NCBI RefSeq assembly: GCF_018904615.1
Contig: NZ_JADCNH010000006.1
Span: 62,001 to 126,000, forward strand
DNA length: 64,000 nt
Reading direction: 5' to 3'
Origin: Verticiella alkaliphila
GTDB lineage: Bacteria > Pseudomonadota > Gammaproteobacteria > Burkholderiales > Burkholderiaceae_B
The translations under genes were made by a program, and so were the position numbers. The notes below the pieces were generated by a model, which saw only the letters and a list, made by a program, of their open reading frames with translations, had not been told where the DNA came from and ran no database searches. Each line of letters begins with the position of its first letter. The first letter of the stretch is position 1. Below, piece by piece: positions 37,036-47,702 of the stretch.

Positions 37036-37934
37036 CTACACCCCCGGCCAGGGCAGCGGCGGCGCCGTCATTCTGTCCTGCAACGGCCCGGGCACGGTGC
37101 CGAACCGGGCATCAGCCGCTTCCCAATCCCGCTGGGCTTGCGCGATCACGGTCTTGTCGTAGCCGACGAAATTCCACCAGATGAGCACAGGCTCGGCAGG
37201 CGGGATGCCGCCGACCAGGATGGCACGCGTGCCGGCCTCGGCGCTGACGCGGATCTCATGGCGCCGCGGCCGAGATAGACGAGCGATTCCTGCGGCAGGG
37301 CCTCGCCGTCGACTTCCATCGCCTGAGTGACGGGCAGCACGCCATATTCGAAGGCGGGGTCGAGCGCGAGCGTGACCTCGCCGTCTGCATGCCAGTTCAG
37401 ATCGACGCCCACCAGCGGCGAGTAGGTCAGGGTCGGTGCGGTCTGTCCGAAGGCGGTGCCTGCGAGCAGGGTGAGTGTCACGCCGCCCTCCTTGCGCTGC
37501 GGCAGTTCGGGATAGTGATCGAAGCGTGGCGCCACATGTTGGTGCTCGGGCGGCAAGGCGATCCACAGCTGCGCGGCATGCAGTGCGGTGCAGCCCTCGG
37601 GCGTGGATTCGGTGTGACTGATGCCGCGTCCGGCCGTCATCAGGTTGACCTGCCCAGGCCGGATGCGCTGCTCGCTGCCGAGGCTGTCACGGTGAATGAG
37701 CTCGCCCGCCATCATCCAGGTGAAGGTCTGCAACCCGATGTGCGGATGCGCCCCCACCTGCATGCCTTCGGCGGCCACGCGAAAGACGCTGGGGCCGGCG
37801 TGATCGAGAAAGCACCACGGGCCGATGGTGCGCCGCAGCCGCGTGGGCAGCACGCGATGCACCGGGATGCCGCCCACGTCAGCCACGCGGGCCTGAATAC
37901 GGTCAAAGGCAGGCGAATCGGCAGGGGTCGTCAT
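37036..37934 (-). pseudogene. Pirin-family protein, interrupted by an apparent 1-base deletion
   Basis: The N-terminal frame from the ATG at 37934 encodes a clear pirin cupin, with metal ligands in GAHPHIGLQTFTWMMAGE and GRGISHTEST, down to SLVYLGRGAM. At about 37262 homology jumps to the -1 frame, which continues HEIRVSAEAGTRAILVGGIP then PVLIWWNFVGYDK and ends at 37036. Adding one C in the GGCCGCGGCGCC stretch restores L-G-R-G-R-H-E-I. Pirins bind iron and include redox sensors and quercetinases; the role here is unknown. It follows the REC-kinase gene by 21 bases and could be the last gene of that operon. A sequencing error and a true mutation are both possible. Confidence 0.8.
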
Positions 37935-37955
37935 GCATCGCTCCAGATAGTCGGG

Positions 37956-39068
37956 TCAGATCCGCGCCGCGCGAGCGCTGGAGGGCGGCCGCTTCGGCAG
38001 GACGACTTCGAACGTGGTCTGCCCGCCCTGACTGTGTACCCCGATCGTACCGTGGTGCAGCGTCACGAGTTCGTGGACGATGAAGAGCCCCAGGCCATAG
38101 CCGTCGCTTGCACCGTCGCGCTCGCCGCGTTCGAACGGTTCGAAAAGCCGTTCGATGGTTTCCTGCGCGATGTGGCCGGCATTGCTCACGCGCACGCGCA
38201 GGCTCTCGGCCACCGAGCCATCCACGGTGACGTGCACAGCGCTTCCCACACCATACTGCACCGCGTTGCCAATGAGATTGGACAGGACTTGCCCGAGTCG
38301 GTCCGGATCCCACTGCCCGCGCGTGGCGCCAATGCATTCCAATTCGAGCTGCTGCTCGGTATTCGCGCCAGCGAACTCGCCCACGATCTGCTCGCACAAC
38401 AGGCGCATGTCCATGTCGACCGGGGCGAGCGTGACCCGCCCTGCCCTCACCATGGCCAGGTCCAACATCTGTTCGATGAGGCGTGCCATGCGCTGGCCGC
38501 TCTGCGAGATGCGCTGGCCGGCTGAGCGCACCTTCTCGCTCTCGCCCACGCGATGCACGATCTCGGCGAGGTTCATCATCGCCGCGAGCGGATTGCGCAG
38601 GTCGTGGCCCAGCACGGCCACGAACATGTCGTTCATGCGCAGCGCTTCCTGCAGCGCGGCGTTCTGCTCGGCGAGTTGCCGCTGCCCGGCAAAAAGCTTC
38701 ACGAAGACTTCGACCTTGCTGCGCAGGATGTGCGGATCGAATGGCTTGTAGAGGAAATCCACGGCACCGGCGTCATAGCCCCGGAAGGTACGCATCGCAT
38801 TGCGATCGGTGGCCGTGAGGAAGATGATCGGCACCTGGCGCGTACGCGGGCTGCCGCGCATGAGTTCGGCGAGCTCGAAGCCGTCCATGGCGGGCATGTG
38901 GACGTCGAGCAAGGCGAGGGCCACCGAATGGGTGAGCAGCAGTTCGAGGGCTTCGGCGCCGGAATGGGCACAGAGCAGTTCGAGTCCGGGACGCTCGAGC
39001 AAGGCCTGCAGGACCACCAGGTTCTGCTCGATGTCGTCGACGACGAGGACTTTGATCGGATCTGCCAT
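37956..39068 (-). CDS. Hybrid REC-histidine kinase (receiver at N-terminus)
   Basis: A 370-aa cytoplasmic protein: an N-terminal receiver (VLVVDDIEQNLVVLQALLER, phosphoacceptor Asp 55 in LALLDVHMPAMDG, Lys in FLYKPFDPH), a helical linker, then a HisKA domain (H-box VLGHDLRNPLAAMM, His about 155) and a HATPase domain (NLIGNAVQYG; GYGLGLFIVHEL). Such REC-HK proteins usually receive phosphate from an upstream hybrid kinase and adjust their own output. Its start lies 2 bases after cheB, so it is the fourth gene of a set with the three-receiver hybrid kinase, cheR and cheB. Confidence 0.92.
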   Translation of the reverse strand: MADPIKVLVVDDIEQNLVVLQALLERPGLELLCAHSGAEALELLLTHSVALALLDVHMPAMDGFELAELMRGSPRTRQVPIIFLTATDRNAMRTFRGYDAGAVDFLYKPFDPHILRSKVEVFVKLFAGQRQLAEQNAALQEALRMNDMFVAVLGHDLRNPLAAMMNLAEIVHRVGESEKVRSAGQRISQSGQRMARLIEQMLDLAMVRAGRVTLAPVDMDMRLLCEQIVGEFAGANTEQQLELECIGATRGQWDPDRLGQVLSNLIGNAVQYGVGSAVHVTVDGSVAESLRVRVSNAGHIAQETIERLFEPFERGERDGASDGYGLGLFIVHELVTLHHGTIGVHSQGGQTTFEVVLPKRPPSSARAARI

Positions 39069-39070
39069 CG

Positions 39071-39715
39071 CTAGGTAGGTGAATGCCCGGAGGGCGATGA
39101 AGGAAAATCGGTGGGGTGTTCGCGCGTCATGCGGCCGAGACGTTCGGCGATGGCGCGCAGAGACAGCACGTCGGCGGGGGTGCCCAGCGCGAGGGCGCTG
39201 CGCGGCATTTCCTGTGCCTGGGCGCTGATGGGATCCTGCACCCAGGTGCGCCCGCCAGCATCATGGATCGCCGCCAGCCCGGCAGCGCCATCGGCATTCG
39301 CGCCGGTGAGCAGCACGCCAAGGCAACGCTCGCGCCAGGCCCAGGCAGCGGATTCGAACAAGACATCGATCGATGGGCGCGAGAAATGTTCCGGTGGATC
39401 CACCGAGAGCGCAATGCTGCCGTCGGCTTCGATCTGCGTGTGGTACCCGGGCGGTGCGAAGAGAATGGTGCCCGGCGCGAGCGGCATCTTGTCCTCGGCC
39501 TGGGCCACCGGCAAGCGGCATCGGCTCCCGAAAAGCTCCGCCAAGCGCGCTGGCGCGTCAGCCGGAATGTGCAGGACGACGACGATGGCGGGCGCGAAAT
39601 CGGCCGGCAGCGAGGGCAGCAGGCTCAGCAAAGCCTGGACGCCGCCGGACGAGGCGCCCATGACGACAAGGGTGTCGGGCGGTGCGGGCGTGACAGAGCG
39701 GGTCGGCGTCGTCAT
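39071..39715 (-). CDS. Stand-alone CheB-type methylesterase domain protein
   Basis: A 214-aa protein equal to the catalytic half of CheB without the receiver. The triad is visible: Ser 22 in VVMGASSGGVQALL, His 49 in VVVLHIPADAP and Asp in LLTGANADGAAGL. CheB enzymes remove methyl groups from glutamates of chemoreceptors. No chemoreceptor or CheA/CheW is encoded nearby, so its target is probably a kinase or other protein of this cluster, as in other CheB/CheR/PAS-kinase sets. Its ATG overlaps the cheR stop (ATGA). Confidence 0.92.
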   Translation of the reverse strand: MTTPTRSVTPAPPDTLVVMGASSGGVQALLSLLPSLPADFAPAIVVVLHIPADAPARLAELFGSRCRLPVAQAEDKMPLAPGTILFAPPGYHTQIEADGSIALSVDPPEHFSRPSIDVLFESAAWAWRERCLGVLLTGANADGAAGLAAIHDAGGRTWVQDPISAQAQEMPRSALALGTPADVLSLRAIAERLGRMTREHPTDFPSSPSGHSPT

Positions 39716-40547
39716 CGGCGTTGGTACACCCGCTCGGCGGGCACGACGGGCTCGAAATCCGCGGCGTGCCGCGAGAACCGCAGGCTCTCCTGACTGCCCA
39801 GTCCGAGAAAGCCGCGCCGCACCAGCGATTCGCCGAAGAGACCCACGGCCCGATCCTGCAGCTCGCGATTGAAATAGATGAGCACGTTGCGACAGGACAC
39901 GAGATGGACTTCCGAGAACACGTTGTCCGTGGCGAGGCTGTGGTCCGCGAACACCGCCTGGCCGATCAGGTCACGCGAAAAGTGTGCGCCGCCATAACTC
40001 GCGTGATAGTAGTCCGACAACGAAGCCTTGCCGCCGGCAGCGAGATAGTTCGTGCTGAAGCCCGCCATGCGTTCGACTGCATAGACCCCCTCGCGCGCGC
40101 AGCGCAACGCCTCGGGATTGATGTCGGTCGCATAGAAGATGGTGCGCTCGGCCAGGCCTTCTTCGGCAAAGAGGATGGCCAGCGACCAGAGCTCCTCGCC
40201 CGAACTGCAGCCGGCCACCCACACCTTCACCGAGGGGTAGGTCTTCAGGACCGGCACCACCGCTTCGCGCAGGGCTCGAAAGTACGACGGGTCGCGGAAC
40301 ATCTCGCTCACCTGCACGGTGAGGTACTGCATGAGGCGGGCGAACACGGCCGGCTCGCGCAACACCCGGTGCTGCAGCTGCGAGAGGCTGTCGACGCGCA
40401 GATCCTCCAACGCGCGCCCGAGGCGACGCCGCAGCGACGCCATCGAATAGCCCCTGAAATCGTGCTGGTACTTTGCCTGGATGGCCTCCAGGAGAAGTCT
40501 GAGCTCGATATCGAAGAGCGACATCGATTCCGGATCGTTGTGCGGCA

Positions 40548-40548
<1 letters not shown>
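39712..40548 (-). CDS. CheR-type protein glutamate methyltransferase
   Basis: From the ATG at 40548, overlapping the hybrid-kinase stop (TGATG), the protein has 278 aa. It has the CheR all-helical N-domain (YQHDFRGYSMASLRRRLGRA) and an SAM-dependent methyltransferase domain with VKVWVAGCSSGEELWSLAIL, YATDINPEALRCAREGVYAV and HLVSCRNVLIYFNRELQDRA. It methylates glutamates using S-adenosylmethionine. Because it sits between a hybrid kinase and a CheB-like protein and away from any chemotaxis operon, reversible methylation may tune the kinase itself. A second ATG 8 codons in is an alternative start. Confidence 0.93.
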
Positions 40549-43670
<3,122 letters not shown>

Positions 43671-43861
43671 CGTGAGATAAATCCGAGAGACTTGAACCCG
43701 GTGCGACGGGCATAACCGACCGATGTTACAACAGGCGACTTTTTCGTGGGTCCTAAACCCTGCAAAGTCGCTCACAGGGCACCCAGGTTCGCGGTACGAT
43801 CCCGGCCCATGCCCGACCGAGCGGCGGCCGCGGCGTGAATCTGCTCAGGCAGGGAGTCGCA

Positions 43862-44662
43862 GTGGAATTCCTACATATCGTGGTGCTGGCCATCGTTCAA
43901 GGCCTCACCGAATTTCTTCCGGTATCCAGCTCAGCCCACCTGGTGCTCGTCCCCGTGGTGCTCGGTTGGCCCGACCAGGGCCTGGCTTTCGACGTCGCAT
44001 TGCACGTCGGCACGCTGACCGCCGTGCTCTGGTACTTCCGACGCGATCTGGCCAACATGACCGTGGCCTGGTTCGCCTCCGTCACTGGCAAGGGCACCAC
44101 CATCGATGCCAAGCTCGCGTGGGCGGTCCTGCTCGGGACGATTCCCATCGGTCTGGCCGGCCTGCTCCTGAAGGGCCTGGTCGAGACGCAGTTGCGTTCG
44201 CCCGTCGTGCTGGCGTTTGGGATGATCGTCTTCGGTCTGCTCCTGGGCTGGGTGGACTGGCGCCATCGCGGCACACGCACCGAACGCGAGATGCGCCCGC
44301 GCGACGTGCTGTTCATCGCCTGCGCGCAGGTCCTGGCCATCATCCCTGGCACGTCGCGCTCGGGGATCACCCTCACCGCCGGCATGATGGCGGGACTCAC
44401 GCGCCAGGCAGCGGCCCGATTCTCGTTTCTGCTGTCCATCCCGGTGATCGTGCTGGCCGGTGGCGTGGAAGGTCTGGAGCTCGCGCGTAGCGCCGTGCCC
44501 ATCGACTGGCATGCCATCGGGTGGGGCATCGTGATCTCGGCCGTAACGGCCTACCTGTGCATTCGCGCATTTCTCGCCCTGCTGGCGCGCACGGGGCTGC
44601 TGCCCTTCGTCATCTACCGGGTGCTGCTGGGCATCGTGCTGCTAGCGGTGTTCCTCACGTAA
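43862..44662 (+). CDS. uppP: Undecaprenyl-diphosphatase UppP/BacA
   Basis: From the GTG at 43862, preceded 5 bases upstream by AGGGAG, the product has 266 aa; an earlier GTG at 43835 lacks a ribosome binding site. It is an inner-membrane phosphatase that recycles undecaprenyl diphosphate, the carrier for peptidoglycan and surface glycans, and confers bacitracin tolerance when abundant. Signature motifs are intact: LTEFLPVSSSAHLVL near the N-terminus and IIPGTSRSGITLTAGM with TRQAAARFSFLLSIPV. Seven or eight hydrophobic helices are visible. It is divergent from the three-receiver kinase and alone on its strand among signalling genes. Confidence 0.96.
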   Translation: MEFLHIVVLAIVQGLTEFLPVSSSAHLVLVPVVLGWPDQGLAFDVALHVGTLTAVLWYFRRDLANMTVAWFASVTGKGTTIDAKLAWAVLLGTIPIGLAGLLLKGLVETQLRSPVVLAFGMIVFGLLLGWVDWRHRGTRTEREMRPRDVLFIACAQVLAIIPGTSRSGITLTAGMMAGLTRQAAARFSFLLSIPVIVLAGGVEGLELARSAVPIDWHAIGWGIVISAVTAYLCIRAFLALLARTGLLPFVIYRVLLGIVLLAVFLT

Positions 44663-44690
44663 CCGACCCGGGCGCCTCCCGCTGCGAGGC

Positions 44691-44711
44691 GGCGGGGCAT
44701 GCGGCCCCGCC
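44691..44711. terminator. Hairpin between uppP and the convergent hybrid kinase, terminator candidate
   Basis: GGCGGGGC and GCCCCGCC form a perfect 8-bp GC stem with a 5-base loop, between the uppP stop (44662) and the hybrid-kinase stop (44736). It could serve both genes. No T-tract is present. Confidence 0.5.
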
Positions 44712-44735
44712 CTGCCCCCGCCGTGGGGCGAGCGT

Positions 44736-47132
44736 TCAGCCGGGCTCGCGGGTGGCGCGCTGCACGCGCTCCATCAGATCCGATTCGCCAAAGGGCTTCT
44801 GCAGCAGTTGCGCGTCGGGGATCTCCAGGCCACGCAATTCGGCATAACCCGTCACGAAGATGAGCGGCAACGTCGGATCGAGCGCACGGGCGGCGCGAGC
44901 AAGCTCGGCGCCGTTCATGCGCGGCATCGCGAAGTCCGTCATCAGCACGTCCACGGCTCTGCCCGACCGCAGGATCTCCAGCGCGGCCTGGCCCGTACTG
45001 GCCTGAATCACGTCGCAGCCCAGATCCTCCAGGAGGATGGCCGTGACTTCCCGCACGGCGTCATCGTCGTCCACCAGCAGGACGGTGCGCACCGGGCCCG
45101 CGATCTGGGTGCCGGCGGCAAGCCCGGGGATGACCGCCTCGGTCGTGGGCTGCCCACCCGGCACCATCGGCAGAAAGACCGTGACGGTCGTGCCCTGGCC
45201 ATGGACCGTGGTGATGCGAGCGCCACCGCCCGTCTGCTTGGCAAAGCCGAACACCTGAGCGAGGCCCAGCCCCGAGCCCTTGCCCACGTCCTTGGTGGTG
45301 AAGAAAGGTTCGAATGCCTTGGCGAGCACTTCCGGGGTCATGCCGGTACCGCTGTCAGTGACTTCCAGCACGATGTACTCGCCGGGCTCGGGCTCCTCGG
45401 CCCGTTGCGGCGGATCCACCAGCGTGCAATTGCTGGTGGACAACATCAGTCGTCCACCCTCGGGCATCGCGTCGCGCGCGTTGATGACGAGATTGAGCAC
45501 GATGAGTTCGAGCTGCGTCGGATCGGCCAGCGCGGGCCGCACGGCCGGGTCGAACGAGGTCTCGATCGTGACGGCAGTCCCGAGCGTGCTCTGCAGCAGA
45601 CCGAGCATGGCCGTGATGGCCTCGTTCAGGTCGATCACGCGCGGTTCGAGCTGCTGGCGCCGTGCAAAGGCGAGCAATTGGGCCGTGAGCTTGGCCCCAC
45701 GCTCGCCCGCCTCGCGGATGTTGCGCAGCCGTTGGCTGGCGCGCTCTCGCAGCAGTTCTGGCGGAATGTCGCGCTCGAGCAGCGCCGCACTGGAGAGGAT
45801 CACGACGAGCAGGTTGTTGAAGTCGTGTGCCACCCCGGCCGTGAGTTGCCCCACGGCTTCCAGTCGCTGCATCTGCCGCAGCGCCGCTTCCACGCGCTCG
45901 CGCTCGTCGATCTGTTCGGTGAGCGCGCGATTGGCCGCCGCCAATTCCTCGACGGTATGCATGTCCCGGGTGATATCACGCCCGCTCGCGTAGATCACGT
46001 CGTTCTCGGGTACGGCCGACCATGAGATCCATCGGTAGCTGCCGTCCGCGTGGCGCAGACGGTTCACGAAACGGCTGATGATGGTGCCCTGCCCCAACGC
46101 GTCGACCACGCGGTGCGTGGCGGCCATGTCGTCGGGGTGCACGAGCGTGAAGAACGAATGACCCAGGATCTGGGATTCGGTCCAGCCCAGCACGTCGCGC
46201 CAGGCGGGATTGACCGCCGTCGGTCGCAGCGTCGAGTCACAGATCGTGAGGATGTCGCGCGACAGCGCCCAGGTGCGATCGCGTTCGCGGGTCCGCAGCT
46301 CGACACGTTCGCCCAGTGCCTCGTTCTGCTGCTCCAGGGCCTGCGTGGCCAGCCGCTCGCTCGTCACGTCCATGACGACGCCCGTGAAGCGGACGCATTG
46401 ACCATCCTGGAACAAGGCCCGGCCGCGGGTGGAGATCCAGCGATGTCGTCCGCCGGGCAACCTCACGCGATACTGTTCCTGATAATCGCCGGTGCCTTCG
46501 ACCTCCATGGCCTGGCGCACGGTGGCCATCAGGCGGGCGCGGTCATCCGGGCGGCAGCGCTTCAGGAAGCCAGCGATCGACGGCTCGGCACCCGGTTCCA
46601 ATTCGAGCAGCTGGCGACACCGCTCGTCCCACATCAGACGGCCGGTGCGAGGATCCAGATCCCAGACGCCCAGTCGCGCCGCGTCGATGGCCAGGCGCGA
46701 CTGCAACTCGAGCTCGCGCAATTCGGTCTCGATGCGATTGCGCTCGCGACGTTCCCGCACTTCCGACAAGGCGCGATCGACCGCCTTGGGCAACAGTGAC
46801 AGGTTCTGCTTGAGGACGTAATCCGTCGCCCCCATGCGCATCATCTCGACGGCGTGGGCTTCGCCGAAGACGCCGGAGAAGAAGAGAAACGGGGTCTCGG
46901 GAACGTATTCCCTGGCGATCTGCAGCGCCTCGGATCCAGAGAAGCTCGGCAGCACATAGTCCGAGATGACCAGATCGAAGCGCTGAGTGCGCAGCGCCTC
47001 GTCCATGCCCTGGCGATCGTGCACGATCCTGGCAGCCACCTCGTAGCCCGCCCTCTCGAGAACGATGAGAGCGAGTTCCGCGTCGTGCTTGCTGTCCTCG
47101 ATGAGGAGGATGTCGATGTTCTGCGTGACCAT
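44736..47132 (-). CDS. REC-PAS-PAS-histidine kinase-REC hybrid
   Basis: A 798-aa cytoplasmic protein. The N-terminal receiver (ILLIEDSKHDAELALIVLER, Asp 58 in VISDYVLPSFSG) is followed by two PAS/PAC modules (RLAIDAARLGVWDLDPRTGR; ICDSTLRPTAVNPAWRDVLG), HisKA (TAGVAHDFNNLLVVIL, His 436), HATPase (LVINARDAMPEGG; GKGSGLGLAQVFGFAKQTGG) and a C-terminal receiver (Asp 733 in VLMTDFAMPRMNG). It is the third gene after the bacteriophytochrome and a single-domain response regulator on the same strand, 63 bases after the latter. Its N-terminal receiver could take phosphate from the phytochrome. The PAS ligands are unknown. Confidence 0.92.
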   Translation of the reverse strand: MVTQNIDILLIEDSKHDAELALIVLERAGYEVAARIVHDRQGMDEALRTQRFDLVISDYVLPSFSGSEALQIAREYVPETPFLFFSGVFGEAHAVEMMRMGATDYVLKQNLSLLPKAVDRALSEVRERRERNRIETELRELELQSRLAIDAARLGVWDLDPRTGRLMWDERCRQLLELEPGAEPSIAGFLKRCRPDDRARLMATVRQAMEVEGTGDYQEQYRVRLPGGRHRWISTRGRALFQDGQCVRFTGVVMDVTSERLATQALEQQNEALGERVELRTRERDRTWALSRDILTICDSTLRPTAVNPAWRDVLGWTESQILGHSFFTLVHPDDMAATHRVVDALGQGTIISRFVNRLRHADGSYRWISWSAVPENDVIYASGRDITRDMHTVEELAAANRALTEQIDERERVEAALRQMQRLEAVGQLTAGVAHDFNNLLVVILSSAALLERDIPPELLRERASQRLRNIREAGERGAKLTAQLLAFARRQQLEPRVIDLNEAITAMLGLLQSTLGTAVTIETSFDPAVRPALADPTQLELIVLNLVINARDAMPEGGRLMLSTSNCTLVDPPQRAEEPEPGEYIVLEVTDSGTGMTPEVLAKAFEPFFTTKDVGKGSGLGLAQVFGFAKQTGGGARITTVHGQGTTVTVFLPMVPGGQPTTEAVIPGLAAGTQIAGPVRTVLLVDDDDAVREVTAILLEDLGCDVIQASTGQAALEILRSGRAVDVLMTDFAMPRMNGAELARAARALDPTLPLIFVTGYAELRGLEIPDAQLLQKPFGESDLMERVQRATREPG

Positions 47133-47195
47133 GCTGCGCCGGTGATGTCCGACAAGGGGCCGTCACGGCAAACCGTGACAGCGCGTGCGGAAGAC

Positions 47196-47702
47196 TCAGG
47201 CGTCCTCTCGGGGTTCGTGAGGTGCCAGACGTGCGCGCTGCAGGCGCATGGAGCCTGGCGGTGGCTCATTGAGCACTGCCCAGAACACGCCGAGATCGGA
47301 GATCGCGCCCACGAAGTCCTTGAACTCGACCGGCTTCACCACGTAGGCATTCACGCCCAGGCTGTAGGCCCGAAGCAGATCGGGCTCTTCGCGCGAGGAC
47401 GTGAGCATCACCACCGGGATGCTGCGCAATTCGGGCGTGGCGCGCACGGTGGCCAGTACGTCCAGGCCGTCGACGCGCGGCAGCTTCAGATCGAGCAGCA
47501 TGACCGCGGGATTGCCTTCCGGCCGATCAGCGTACTGCTCTCGGCGCAACAGGTAATCCAGGGCTTCCACGCCGTCGCGCGCGATGACGACCTCGTTGGC
47601 GAGCTGGCTGCGCTCGAGCGCGATCAGCGTGAGCTCCAGGTCGCGGGGGTTGTCTTCAGTCAGGAGAATGGGCTTGAGCATGAGAGGCGAAGACACAATC
47701 AT
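47196..47702 (-). CDS. Single-domain response regulator, Rcp1-like, cognate to the bacteriophytochrome
   Basis: A 168-aa protein that is essentially one receiver: PILLTEDNPRDLELTLIALE, Asp about 71 in MLLDLKLPRVDG, a Thr in VVMLTSSREE and Lys in YVVKPVEFKDF. Rcp1-type regulators partner cyanobacterial and bacterial phytochromes. Its ATG at 47702 overlaps the phytochrome stop (ATGA), so they are translationally coupled; a second in-frame ATG at 47681 is also possible. The last 30 residues extend past the receiver and are basic. With no output domain, it probably relays phosphate, perhaps to the hybrid kinase encoded next. Confidence 0.93.
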   Translation of the reverse strand: MIVSSPLMLKPILLTEDNPRDLELTLIALERSQLANEVVIARDGVEALDYLLRREQYADRPEGNPAVMLLDLKLPRVDGLDVLATVRATPELRSIPVVMLTSSREEPDLLRAYSLGVNAYVVKPVEFKDFVGAISDLGVFWAVLNEPPPGSMRLQRARLAPHEPREDA

